The notes beneath the pieces are model-generated. The model searched no databases. It was not told the origin of the DNA and saw nothing but the letters and a program-made list of their open reading frames with translations. From assembly GCF_051020985.1 (NCBI RefSeq), contig NW_027475134.1:744001-808000 (forward strand): a stretch of 64,000 nt of DNA, given 5' to 3'. Both the position numbers and the translations under genes were made by a program. This document shows, in pieces, positions 38,985-51,100 of the stretch; positions within the stretch are counted from its first letter, which is position 1, and each line of letters opens with the position of its first letter. The DNA comes from Nomia melanderi. Its lineage: Eukaryota; Arthropoda; Insecta; Hymenoptera; Halictidae.

Positions 38985-40998
38985 CAATATATATCTGGTG
39001 ATATCTCGGGTGCTATTACAGATAGCGCAATAAATCAAAGTGCACTGACTGTAGGAGGCCCTGGCGCTTGAATCTGTGCAGCGGGATCGACCTCGGACCA
39101 CCAAGGGCCGAGAAAATCACCGTCTCATGGGGCCGGACTGTCAGGGTCAGGGAAAAGTCCGATATATATCTGGTGATATCTCGGGTGCTATTAGAGATAG
39201 CGCAATAAATCAAAGTGCATTGTCTGTAGGAGGCACTGGCGCATGAATCTGTTCAGCGGGATCGACCTCGGACCACCAGGGGCCGAGAAAACCACCGTCT
39301 CATGGGGTCGGACACTCAGGGTCAGAGAAAAATCCAATATATATCTGGTGATATCTCGGGTGCTATTACAGATGGCGCAATAAATCAAAGTGCATTGACT
39401 GTAGGAGGCCCGGGCGCATGAATCTGTGCAGCAGGAACGACCTGGGACCACCAGGGGCCCAGAAAACCACCGTCTCATGGGGCCGGACTGTCAGGGTCAG
39501 GGAAAAGTCCGATATATATCTGGTGATATCTCGGGTGCTATTAGAGATAGCGCAATAAATCAAAGTGCATTGTCTGTAGGAGGCACTGGCGAATGCATCT
39601 GTGCAGCAGGAACTACCTCGGTCCACTAGGGGCAGAGAAAATTACAGATATTCCGAATCCGTCACCCAAGGTCATGTAAAAATCCAGCATATATCTGGTG
39701 ATATATCGGGTGCTATTACAGATAGCGCAATGAATCAAAGTGCACTTTCTGTAGGAGGCCCTGGCGCTTGAATCTGTGCAGCGGGATCGACCTCGGACCA
39801 CCAAGGGCCGAGAAAATCACCGTCTCATGGGGCCGGACTGTCAGGGTCAGGGAAAAATCCAATATATATCTGGTGATATCTCGGGTGCAATTAGAGATAG
39901 GGAAATAAACCAAAGTGAATTATCTATAGGAGGCCCTGGCGCATGAATCTGTGCAGCGGGAACGACCTCGGACCACCATGGGCCGATAAAACCACCGTCT
40001 CATGGGGCCGGACACTCAGGGTCAGGGGAAAATACAATATATACCTGGTGATATCTCGGGTGCTATTACAGATAGCGCAATAAATCAAAGTGCATTGTCT
40101 GTAGGAGGCCATGGCGGATGAATCTGTTCAGCGGGATCGACCTCGGACCACCAGGGCCCGAGAAAACCACCGTCTCATGGGGCCGGACACTCAGGGTCAG
40201 GGGAAAATACAATATATACCTGGTGATATCTCGGGTGCTATTACAGATAGCGCAATAAATCAAAGTGCATTGTCTGTAGGAGGCCATGGCGCATGAATCT
40301 GTGCAGCGGGATCGACCTCGGACCACCAGGGGACGAGAAAACCACCGTCTCATGGGGTCGGACACTCAGGGTCAGGGAAAAATCCAATATATATCTGCTG
40401 ATATCTCGGGTGCTATTACAGATAGCGCAATAAATCAAAGTGCATTGTCTGTAGGAGGGCCTGGCGGATGAACCTGTGCAGCGGGAACGACCTCGGACCT
40501 CCAGGGGCCGAGAAAACCACCGTCTCATGGGGCCGGACACTCAGGGTCAGGGGAAAATCCAATATATATCTGGTGATATCTCGGGTGCTATTAGAGACAG
40601 CGCAATAAATCAAAGTGCATTGTATGTAGGAGGCCCTGGCGCATGAATCTGTGCAGCGGGAACGACCTCGGACCATCAGGGGCCGAAAAAACCACAGTCT
40701 CATGGGGCCGGACACTCAGGGTCAGTGAAAAATCCAATATATATCTGGTGATATCTCGGCTGCTATTACAGATAGCGCAATAAATCAAAGTGCATTGTCT
40801 GTAGGAGGCCCTGGCGCATGAATCTGTGCAGCGGGAACGACCTCGGACCATCAGGGGCCGAAAAAACCACAGTCTCATGGGGCCGGACACTCAGGGTCAG
40901 TGAAAAATCCAATATATATCTGGTGATATCTCGGCTGCTATTACAGATAGCGCAATAAATCAAAGTGCATTGTCTGTAGGAGGCCCTGGCGCATGAAT
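38985..40998. repeat. 12-mer tandem duplication, copy 2
   Basis: This matches copy 1 up to about 40,998, where the final monomer switches to the GGGGCGAGACAACCACC form instead of CACCTGGGGCCGAG. Its last two monomers with CATCAGGGGCCGAAAAAACC are themselves adjacent duplicates. Confidence 0.9.
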
Positions 40999-42850
40999 CT
41001 GTGCAGCGGGAACGACCTCGGACCACCAGGGGCGAGACAACCACCTTCTCATGGGGCCGGACACTCAGGGTCAGGGAAAAATCCAATATATATCTGGTGA
41101 TATCTCGGGTGCTATTAGAGATAGCGCAATAAATCAAAGTGCACTACCTGTAGGAGGCCCTGGCGCATGAATCTCTGCAGCGGAAGCGTCCTCGGACCTC
41201 CAGGGGCCGAGACAACGACCGTCTCATGGGGCCGGACACTCAGGGTCAGGGTAAAATCCAATATATATCTGGTGATATCTCGGGTGCTATTAGAGATAGC
41301 GCAATAAACCAAAGTGAATTATCTGCAGGAGGCCCTGGCGCATGAATCTGTGCAACGGGAACGACCTCGGACCACCAGGGGCCGAGAAAACCACAGTCTC
41401 ATGGGGCCGGACACTCAGGGTCAGTGAAAAATCCAATATATATCTGCTGATATCTCGGGTGCTATTACAGATAGCGCAATAAATCAAAGTGCATTGTCTG
41501 TAGGAGGCCCTGGCGCATGAATCTGTGCAACGGGAACGACCTCGGACCACCAGGGGCCGAGAAAACCACAGTCTCATGGGGCCGGACACTCAGGGTCAGG
41601 GGAAAATCCAATATATATCTGGCGATATCTCGGGTGCTATTACAGGTAGCGCAATAAATCAAAGTGCATTGTCTGTAGGAGGCCCTGGCGCATGAATCTG
41701 TGCAGCGGGAACGACCTCGGAACACCAGGGACCGAGAAAACCACCGTTTCATGGGGCCGGACACTCAGGTTCAGTGAAAAATCCAATATATATCTGGTGA
41801 TATCTCGGGTGCTATTAGAGATAGCGCAATAAACCAAAGTGAATTATCAGCAGGTGGCCCTGGCGCATGAATCTGTGCAACGGGAACGACCTCGGACCAC
41901 CAGGGGCCGAGATAACCACAGTCTCATGGGGCCGGACACTCGGGGTCAGGGGAAAATCCAATATAGATCTGGTGATATCTCGGGTGCTATTACAGATAGC
42001 GCAATAAACCAAAGTGAATTATCTGCAGGAGTCCCTGGCGCATGAATCTGTGCAACGGGAACGACCTCGGACCACCAGGGGCCGAGAAAACCACAGTCTC
42101 ATGGGGCCGGACACTCAGGTTCAGGGGAAAATCCAATATATATCTGGCGATATCTCGGCTGCTATTACCGATAGCGCAATAAATCAAAGTGCATTGTCTG
42201 TAGGAGGCCCTGGCGCATGAATCTGTGCAGCGGGAACGACCTCGGACGACCAGGGGCCGAGAAAACCACAGTCTCATGGGGCCGGGCACTCAGGGTCAGG
42301 GGAAAATCCAATATAGATCTGGTGATATCTCGGGTGCTATTACAGATAGCGCAATAAATCAAAGTGCATTACTTGTAGGAGGCCCTGGCGCATGAATCTG
42401 TGCAGCGGGTACGTCCTCGGACCTCCAGGGGCCGAGACAACGACCGTCTCATGGGGCCGGACACTCAGGGTCAGGGTAAAATCCAATATATATCTGGTGA
42501 TATCTCGGGTGCTATTACAGATAGCGCAATAAATCAAAGTGCATTGTCTGTAGGAGGCCCTGGCGCATGAATCTGTGCAGCGGGAACGACCTCGGACCAC
42601 CAGGGGCCGAGAAAACGACCGTCTCATTGGGCCGGACACTCAGGGTCAGTGAAAAATCCAATATATATCTGGTGATATCTCGGCTGCTATTACCGATAGC
42701 GCAATAAATCAAAGTGCATTGTCTGTAGGAGGCCCTGGCGCATGAATCTGTGCAGCGGGAACGACCTCGGACGACCAGGGGCCGAGAAAACCACAGTCTC
42801 ATGGGGCCGGACACTCAGGGTCAGGGGAAAATCCAATATATATCTGGTGA

Positions 42851-42873
42851 TATCTCGGGTGCTATTAGAGATA
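42851..42873. other. Second dyad TATCTC-N11-GAGATA, representative copy
   Basis: A 6-bp perfect inverted repeat with an 11-bp spacer occurs in every monomer carrying TTAGAGATA. In monomers with TTACAGATA the right arm is CAGATA, leaving one mismatch. It overlaps the GATATC landmark. In B monomers with the GGTGCTTTCTCGGG form the left arm is degraded. Confidence 0.75.
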
Positions 42874-42877
42874 GCGC

Positions 42878-42883
42878 AATAAA
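42878..42883 (+). promoter_or_regulatory. AATAAA hexamer (poly(A)-signal-like), representative of one per monomer
   Basis: GCGCAATAAA occurs in the great majority of monomers, and the hexamer is followed within about 25 bases by the G/T-rich stretch AAAGTGCATTGTCTGT in the common haplotype. This resembles a polyadenylation signal with a downstream element on the plus strand. Exceptions include GCGATAAA, GCAATATA and GCAATGAA forms. There is no evidence of transcription in the sequence, so function is uncertain. Confidence 0.45.
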
Positions 42884-42940
42884 CCAAAGTGAATTATCTG
42901 CAGGAGGCCCTGGCGCATGAATCTGTGCAACGGGAACGAC

Positions 42941-42961
42941 CTCGGACCACCAGGGGCCGAG
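42941..42961. other. GC-rich dyad (potential hairpin or cruciform), representative copy
   Basis: The arms CTCGGACC and GGGCCGAG flank a 5-base loop (ACCAG). Seven of eight positions pair, and position 6 is an A/G mismatch in most monomers. The element recurs about once per 175 bp through the whole window. Some monomers change position 6 so that the stem is perfect (for example 16,348-16,368 and 30,165-30,185). It is one of the best conserved parts of the unit. Any structural or protein-binding role is inference. Confidence 0.8.
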
Positions 42962-43007
42962 AAAACCACCGTCTCATGGGGCCGGACACTCAGGGTCAGG
43001 GGAAAAT

Positions 43008-43020
43008 CCAATATATATCT
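43008..43020 (+). other. A-tract, CCAAT and TATATAT segment, representative copy
   Basis: GGGGAAAATCC or GGGAAAAATCC followed by CCAATATATATCTGG occurs once per monomer. It is the only strongly AT-rich patch in an otherwise GC-rich unit. A 175-bp-phased A-tract can favour nucleosome phasing; that role is inferred. It also superficially resembles a CCAAT/TATA promoter arrangement. Confidence 0.5.
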
Positions 43021-44091
43021 GGTGATATCTCGGGTGCTATTAGAGATAGCGCAATAAATCAAAGTGCATTGTCTGTAGGAGGCCCTGGCGCATGAATCTG
43101 TGCAGCGGGAACGACCTCGGAACACCAGGGACCGAGAAAACCACCGTCTCATGGGGCCGGACACTCAGGGTCAGTGAAAAATCCAATATATATGTGGTGA
43201 TATCTCGGGTGCTATTACAGATAGCGCAATAAATCAAAGTGCATTGTCTGTAGGAGATCCTGGCGCATGAACCTGTGCAGCGGGAACGACCTCGGACCAC
43301 CAGGGGCTGAGAAAACGACCGTCTCATGGGGCCGGACGCTCAGGGTCAGTGAAAAATCCAATATATATCTGGTGATATCTCGGGTGCTATTAGAGATAGC
43401 GCAATAAACCAAAGTGAATTATCTGCAGGAGGCCCTGGCGCATGAATCTGTGCAACGGGAACGACCTCGGCCCACCAGGGGCCGCGAAAACCACAGTCTC
43501 ATGGGGCCGGACACTCAGGGTCAGGGGAAAATCCAATATAGATCTGGTGATATCTGGGGTGCTATTACAGATAGCGCAATAAATCAAAGTGCATTACCTG
43601 TAGGAGGCCCTGGCGCATGAATCTGTGCAGCGGGAACGACCTCGGACCACCAGGGGCCGAGAAAACCACAATCTCATTGGGCCGGACACTCAGGGTCAGG
43701 GGAAAATCCAATATATATCTGGTGATATCTCGGGTGCTATTAGAGATAGCGCAATAAACCAAAGTGAATTATCTGCAGCAGGCCCTGGCGCATGAATCTG
43801 TGCAGCGGGAACGACCTCGGACAACCAGGGGCCGAGAAAACTACCGTCTCATGGGGCCGGACACTCAGGGTCAGTGAAAAATCCAATATATATCTGGTGA
43901 TATCTCGGCTCCTATTACCGATAGCGCAATATATCAAAGTGCATTGTCTGTAGGAGGCCCTGTCGCATGAATCTGGGAAGCGGGAGCGACCTCGGATCAC
44001 CAGGGGCCGAGAAAACCACCGTCTCATGGGGCCGGACACTCAGGGTCATGGAAAAATCCAATATATATCTGGTGATATCTCGGGTGCTATT

Positions 44092-47000
44092 ACAGATAGC
44101 GCAATAAATCAAAGTGCATTGTCTGTAGGAGGCACTGGCGAATGCATCTGTGCAGCAGGAACTACCTCGGTCCACTAGGGGCCGAGAAAATTACAGATAT
44201 TCCGAATCCGTCACCCAAGGTCATGTAAAAATCCAGCATATATCTGGTGATATATCGGGTGCTATTACAGATAGCGCAATGAATCAAAGTGCACTTTCTG
44301 TAGGAGGCCCTGGCGCTTGAATCTGTGCAGCGGGATCGACCTCGGACCACCAAGGGCCGAGAAAATCACCGTCTCATGGGGCCGGACTGTCAGGGTCAGG
44401 GAAAAATCCAATATATATCTGGTGATATCTCGGGTGCAATTAGAGATAGGGAAATAAACCAAAGTGAATTATCTATAGGAGGCCCTGGCGCATGAATCTG
44501 TGCAGCGGGAACGACCTCGGACTACCATGGGCCGATAAAACCACCGTCTCATGGGGCCGGACACTCAGGGTCAGGGGAAAATACAATATATACCTGGTGA
44601 TATCTCGGGTGCTATTACAGATAGCGCAATAAATCAAAGTGCATTGTCTGTAGGAGGCCATGGCGGATGAATCTGTTCAGCGGGATCGACCTCGGACCAC
44701 CAGGGCCCGAGAAAACCACCGTCTCATGGGGCCGGACACTCAGGGTCAGGGGAAAATACAATATATACCTGGTGATATCTCGGGTGCTATTACAGATAGC
44801 GCAATAAATCAAAGTGCATTGTCTGTAGGAGGCCATGGCGCATGAATCTGTGCAGCGGGATCGACCTCGGACCACCAGGGGACGAGAAAACCACCGTCTC
44901 ATGGGGTCGGACACTCAGGGTCAGGGAAAAATCCAATATATATCTGCTGATATCTCGGGTGCTATTACAGATAGCGCAATAAATCAAAGTGCATTGTCTG
45001 TAGGAGGGCCTGGCGGATGAACCTGTGCAGCGGGAACGACCTCGGACCTCCAGGGGCCGAGAAAACCACCGTCTCATGGGGCCGGACACTCAGGGTCAGG
45101 GGAAAATCCAATATATATCTGGTGATATCTCGGGTGCTATTAGAGACAGCGCAATAAATCAAAGTGCATTGTATGTAGGAGGCCCTGGCGCATGAATCTG
45201 TGCAGCGGGAACGACCTCGGACCATCAGGGGCCGAAAAAACCACAGTCTCATGGGGCCGGACACTCAGGGTCAGTGAAAAATCCAATATATATCTGGTGA
45301 TATCTAGGCTGCTATTACAGATAGCGCAATAAATCAAAGTGCATTGTCTGTAGGAGGCCCTGGCGCATGAATCTGTGCAGCGGGAACGACCTCGGACCAC
45401 CAGGGGCGAGACAACCACCTTCTCATGGGGCCGGACACTCAGGGTCAGGGAAAAATCCAATATATATCTGGTGATATCTCGGGTGCTATTAGAGATAGCG
45501 CAATAAATCAAAGTGCACTACCTGTAGGAGGCCCTGGCGCATGAATCTCTGCAGCGGAAGCGTCCTCGGACCTCCAGGGGCCGAGACAACGACCGTCTCA
45601 TGGGGCCGGACACTCAGGGTCAGGGTAAAATCCAATATATATCTGGTGATATCTCGGGTGCTATTAGAGATAGCGCAATAAACCAAAGTGAATTATCTGC
45701 AGGAGGCCCTGGCGCATGAATCTGTGCAACGGGAACGACCTCGGACCACCAGGGGCCGAGAAAACCACAGTCTCATGGGGCCGGACACTCAGGGTCAGTG
45801 AAAAATCCAATATATATCTGCTGATATCTCGGGTGCTATTACAGATAGCGCAATAAATCAAAGTGCATTGTCTGTAGGAGGCCCTGGCGCATGAATCTGT
45901 GCAACGGGAACGACCTCGGACCACCAGGGGCCGAGAAAACCACAGTCTCATGGGGCCGGACACTCAGGGTCAGGGGAAAATCCAATATATATCTGGCGAT
46001 ATCTCGGGTGCTATTACAGGTAGCGCAATAAATCAAAGTGCATTGTCTGTAGGAGGCCCTGGCGCATGAATCTGTGCAGCGGGAACGACCTCGGAACACC
46101 AGGGACCGAGAAAACCACCGTTTCATGGGGCCGGACACTCAGGTTCAGTGAAAAATCCAATATATATCTGGTGATATCTCGGGTGCTATTAGAGATAGCG
46201 CAATAAACCAAAGTGAATTATCAGCAGGTGGCCCTGGCGCATGAATCTGTGCAACGGGAACGACCTCGGACCACCAGGGGCCGAGATAACCACAGTCTCA
46301 TGGGGCCGGACACTCGGGGTCAGGGGAAAATCCAATATAGATCTGGTGATATCTCGGGTGCTATTACAGATAGCGCAATAAACCAAAGTGAATTATCTGC
46401 AGGAGTCCCTGGCGCATGAATCTGTGCAACGGGAACGACCTCGGACCACCAGGGGCCGAGAAAACCACAGTCTCATGGGGCCGGACACTCAGGGTCAGGG
46501 GAAAATCCAATATATATCTGGCGATATCTCGGCTGCTATTACCGATAGCGCAATAAATCAAAGTGCATTGTCTGTAGGAGGCCCTGGCGCATGAATCTGT
46601 GCAGCGGGAACGACCTCGGACGACCAGGGGCCGAGAAAACCACAGTCTCATGGGGCCGGGCACTCAGGGTCAGGGGAAAATCCAATATAGATCTGGTGAT
46701 ATCTCGGGTGCTATTACAGTTAGCGCAATAAATCAAAGTGCATTACTTGTAGGAGGCCCTGGCGCATGAATCTGTGCAGCGGGTACGTCCTCGGACCTCC
46801 AGGGGCCGAGACAACGACCGTCTCATGGGGCCGGACACTCAGGGTCAGGGTAAAATCCAATATATATCTGGTGATATCTCGGGTGCTATTACAGATAGCG
46901 CAATAAATCAAAGTGCATTGTCTGTAGGAGGCCCTGGCGCATGAATCTGTGCAGCGGGAACGACCTCGGACCACCAGGGGCCGAGAAAACGACCGTCTCA

Positions 47001-48497
47001 TTGGGCCGGACACTCAGGGTCAGTGAAAAATCCAATATATATCTGGAGATATCTCGGCTGCTATTACCGATAGCGCAATAAATCAAAGTGCATTGTCTGT
47101 AGGAGGCCCTGGCGCATGAATCTGTGCAGCGGGAACGACCTCGGACGACCAGGGGCCGAGAAAACCACAGTCTCATGGGGCCGGACACTCAGGGTCAGGG
47201 GAAAATCCAATATATATCTGGTGATATCTCGGGTGCTATTAGAGATAGCGCAATAAACCAAAGTGAATTATCTGCAGGAGGCCCTGGCGCATGAATCTGT
47301 GCAACGGGAACGACCTCGGACCACCAGGGGCCGAGAAAACCACCGTCTCATGGGGCCGGACACTCAGGGTCAGGGGAAAATCCAATATATATCTGGTGAT
47401 ATCTCGGGTGCTATTAGAGATAGCGCAATAAATCAAAGTGCATTGTCTGTAGGAGGCCCTGGCGCATGAATCTGTGCAGCGGGAACGACCTCGGAACACC
47501 AGGGACCGAGAAAACCACCGTCTCATGGGGCCGGACACTCAGGGTCAGTGAAAAATCCAATATATATGTGGTGATATCTCGGGTGCTATTACAGATAGCG
47601 CAATAAATCAAAGTGCATTGTCTGTAGGAGATCCTGGCGCATGAACCTGTGCAGCGGGAACGACCTCGGACCACCAGGGGCTGAGAAAACGACCGTCTCA
47701 TGGGGCCGGACGCTCAGGGTCAGTGAAAAATCCAATATATATCTGGTGATATCTCGGGTGCTATTAGAGATAGCGCAATAAACCAAAGTGAATTATCTGC
47801 AGGAGGCCCTGGCGCATGAATCTGTGCAACGGGAACGACCTCGGCCCACCAGGGGCCGCGAAAACCACAGTCTCATGGGGCCGGACACTCAGGGTCAGGG
47901 GAAAATCCAATATAGATCTGGTGATATCTGGGGTGCTATTACAGATAGCGCAATAAATCAAAGTGCATTACCTGTAGGAGGCCCTGGCGCATGAATCTGT
48001 GCAGCGGGAACGACCTCGGACCACCAGGGGCCGAGAAAACCACAATCTCATTGGGCCGGACACTCAGGGTCAGGGGAAAATCCAATATATATCTGGTGAT
48101 ATCTCGGGTGCTATTAGAGATAGCGCAATAAACCAAAGTGAATTATCTGCAGCAGGCCCTGGCGCATGAATCTGTGCAGCGGGAACGACCTCGGACAACC
48201 AGGGGCCGAGAAAACTACCGTCTCATGGGGCCGGACACTCAGGGTCAGTGAAAAATCCAATATATATCTGGTGATATCTCGGCTCCTATTACCGATAGCG
48301 CAATATATCAAAGTGCATTGTCTGTAGGAGGCCCTGTCGCATGAATCTGGGAAGCGGGAGCGACCTCGGATCACCAGGGGCCGAGAAAACCACCGTCTCA
48401 TGGGGCCGGACACTCAGGGTCATGGAAAAATCCAATATATATCTGGTGATATCTCGGGTGCTATTACAGATAGCGCAATAAATCAAAGTGCATTGTC
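44092..48497. repeat. 25-mer tandem duplication, copy 2 (one monomer shorter)
   Basis: Near-exact copy of 39,543-44,091. Where copy 1 has two consecutive GGGGCCGAAAAAACC monomers (about 40,591-40,940), this copy has one. The last shared monomer ends near 48,497, where GTCTGTAGGAGGCACT gives way to GTCTGCAGGAGGCCCT. A few private substitutions (ACTACCATGGG, TATCTAGGCTGC) show the copies have begun to diverge. Confidence 0.9.
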
Positions 48498-48834
48498 TGC
48501 AGGAGGCCCTGGCCCATGAATCTGTGCAGCGGGAACGACCTCGGACCACCAGGGGCCGAGAAAACCACAGTCTCATGGGGCCGGACACTCAGGGTCAGGG
48601 GAAAATCCAATATATATCTGGTGATATCTCGGGTGCTATTAGAGATAGCGCAATAAACCAAAGCGAATTATCTGCAGGAGGCCCTGGCGCATGAATCTGT
48701 GCAGCGGGAACGACCTCGGACCACCAGGGGCCGAGAAAACTACCGTCTCATGGGGCCGGTCACACAGGGTCAGTGAAAAATCCAATATATATCTGCTGAT
48801 ATCTCGGGTGCTATTAGAGATAGCGCCATAAACC

Positions 48835-49705
48835 AAAGTGAATTATCTGCAGGAGGCCCTGGCGCATGAATCTGTGCAGCGGGAACGACCTCGGACCACC
48901 AGGGGCCGAGAAAACGACCGTCTCATGGGGCCGGACACTCAGGGTCAGTGAAAAATTTAATATATATCTGCTGATATCTCGGGTGCTATTACAGATAGCG
49001 CAATAAATCAAAGTGCATTGTCTGTAGGAGGCCCTGGCGCATGAATCTGTGCAGCGGGAACGACCTCGGACCACCAGGGGCCGAAAAAACCACAGTCTCA
49101 TGGGGCCGGACACTCAGGGTCAGGGTAAAATCCAATATATATCTGTTGATATCTCGGGTGCTATTACAGATAGCGCAATAAATCAAAGTGAATTATCTGC
49201 AGGAGGCCCTGGCGCATGAATCTGTGCAGCGGGAACGACCTCGGACCACCAGGGGCCGAGAAAACTATCGTCTCATGGGGCCGGTCACTCAGGATCAGTG
49301 AAAAATCCAATATATATCTGCTGATATCTCGGGTGCTGTTAGAGATAGCGCAATAATCGAAAGTGAATTATCTGCAGGAGGCCCTGGCGCATGAATCTGT
49401 GCAGCGGGAACGACCTCGGACCACCAGGGGCCGAGAAAACCACAGTCTCATGGGGCCGGACACTCAGGGTCAGTGGAAAATCCAATATAGATCTGGTGAT
49501 ATCTCGGGTGCTATTACAGATAGCGCAATAAATCAAAGTGCATTACCTGTAGGAGGACCTGGCGCATGAATCTGTGCAGCGGGAACGTCCTCGGACCTCC
49601 AGGGGCCGAGACAACGACCGTCTCATGGGGCCGGACACTCAGGGTCAGGGTAAAATCCAATATATATCTGGTGATATCTCGGGTGCTATTACAGATAGCG
49701 CAATA
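48835..49705. repeat. 5-monomer block duplicated 4,024 bases downstream (52,859-53,729)
   Basis: The copies match at a constant offset of 4,024 (23 monomers minus 1). Markers are AAAAATTTAATATATATCTGC, GGGGCCGAAAAAACC, AACTATCGTCTC with GGTCACTCAGGATCAG, GTGCTGTTAGAG and GGAAAATCCAATATAGATC. A shortened relative lies at about 57,060-57,560. Confidence 0.85.
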
Positions 49706-50039
49706 AATCAATGTGCATTGTCGGTAGGAGGCCCTGGCGCATGAATCTGTTCAGCGGGAACGACATCGGACGACCAGGGGCCGAGAAAACCACAGTCTCA
49801 TGGGGCCGGACACTCAGGGTCAGGGGAAAATCCAATATATATCTGGTGATATCTCGGGTGCTATTAGAGATAGCGCAATAAACCAAAGTGAATTATCTGC
49901 AGGAGGCACTGGCGCATGAATCTGTGCAACGGGAACGACCTCGGACCACCAGGGGCCGTGAAAACCACAGTCTCATGGGGCCGGACACTCAGGATCAGGG
50001 GAAAATCCAATATATATCTGGTGATATCTCGGGTGCTAT

Positions 50040-51100
50040 TAGAGATGGCGCAATAAATCAAAGTGCATTGTCTGTAGGAGGCCCTGGCGCATGAATCTGT
50101 GCAGCGGGAAGGACCTCGGAACACCAGGGGCCGAGAAAACCACCGTCACATGGGGCAGGACACTCAGGGTCAGTGAAAAATCCAATATATATATGGTGAT
50201 ATCTCGGGTGCTATTACAGATACCGCAATAAATCAAAGTGCATTGTCTGTAGGAGACCCTGGCGCATGAATCTCTGCAGCGGAAACGTCCTCGGACCTCC
50301 AGGGGCCGAGACAACGACCGTCTCATGGGGCCGGACACTCAGGGTCAGGGTAAAATCCAATATATATCTGGTGATATCTCGGGTGCTATTACAGATAGCG
50401 CAATAAATCAAAGTGCATTGTCTGCAGGAGGCCCTGTCGCATGAATCTGTGCAGCGGGAACGACCTCGGACGACCAGGGGCCGAGAAAACCACAGTCTCA
50501 TGGGGCCGGACACTCAGGGTCAGGGTAAAATGCAATATATATCTGGTGATATCTCGGGTGCTATTACAGATAGCGCAATAAATCAAAGTGCATTGTCTGT
50601 AGGAGGCCCTGGCGCATGAATCTGTGCAGCGGGAACGACATCGGACCACCAGGGGCCGAAAAAACCACAGTCTCATGGGGCCGGTCACTCAGGGTCAGGG
50701 GAAAATCCAATATATATCTGGTGATATCTCGGGTGCTATTACAGATAGCGCAATAAATCAAAGTGCGTTGTCTGTAGGAGACCCTGGCGCATGAACCTGT
50801 GCAGCGGGAACGACCTCGGACCACCAGGGGCCGAGAAAACCACAGTCTCATGGGGCCGTTCACTCAGGGTCAGGGAAAATTCCAATATATATCTGGTGAT
50901 ATCTCGGGTGCTATTACAGATAGCGCAATAAATCAAAGTGCATTGTCTGTAGGAGGCCCTGGCGCATGAATCTGTGCAGCGGGAACGACCTCGGACCACC
51001 AGGGGCCGAGAAAACCACAGTCTCATGGGGCCGGTCACTCAGGGTCAGGGGAAAATCCAATATATATCTGGTGATATCTCGGGTGCTATCAGAGATAGCG
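50040..51100. repeat. 6-monomer block duplicated 1,749 bases downstream (51,789-52,850)
   Basis: A constant offset of 1,749 with shared private variants: GGGAAGGACCTCGGAACACC, GTCACATGGGGCAGG, GATACCGCAATAAATC, GGAGACCCTGGCGCATGAACC, GGCCGTTCACTCAGGG and GGGAAAATTCCAATATAT. Between the copies, 51,150-51,790 is a block otherwise found near 41,000-41,680, 45,375-46,050 and 63,400-64,000 (GGGCGAGACAACCACC, GCGGAAGCGTCCTCGG). Confidence 0.87.

Larger units (their letters stand above)
42849..43023 (+). repeat. Representative type A monomer (175 bp)
   Basis: This is a near-consensus unit, phased to begin at GATATC. In order it holds GATATC (42,849), the dyad TATCTC-N11-GAGATA (42,851-42,873), AATAAA (42,878-42,883), a CTGCAG (PstI-type) site just before GGAGGCCC, the core GGCGCATGAATCTGTGCA, the GC hairpin (42,941-42,961), the block ACCACCGTCTCATGGGGCC, CTCAGGGTCAGG, and an A-tract plus CCAATATATAT that leads into the next GATATC. 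It carries the haplotype 'TTAGAGATA / AAACC / GAATTATCTGCAGG'. The alternative haplotype is 'TTACAGATA / AAATC / GCATTGTCTGTAGG'. Type A units make up roughly five sixths of the array. Confidence 0.95.
39543..44091. repeat. 26-mer tandem duplication (4,549 bp), copy 1
   Basis: The segment from the GGCACTGGCGAATGCATC monomer through a long run of type A monomers is repeated at 44,092. The offset is 4,549 at the left and 4,374 at the right, because the second copy has one monomer fewer. Only one B2 monomer (near 39,635) is present. The type A run is marked by GTGCAACGGGAACG, CCACAGTCTCATGG, AACGACCGTC and GGGCGAGACAACCACC. Confidence 0.9.

Noticed and set aside
43001..43012. NF-kB-like site in GGGGAAAATCC
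   Set aside because: It differs from GGGRNWYYCC at a fixed pyrimidine position and lies in a simple A-tract; no other promoter context is present.
43008..43020. CCAAT plus TATATAT as a promoter in every monomer
   Set aside because: The elements are too close together for a normal CCAAT/TATA promoter and are better explained as the AT-rich patch of the satellite. Kept only as a described segment.
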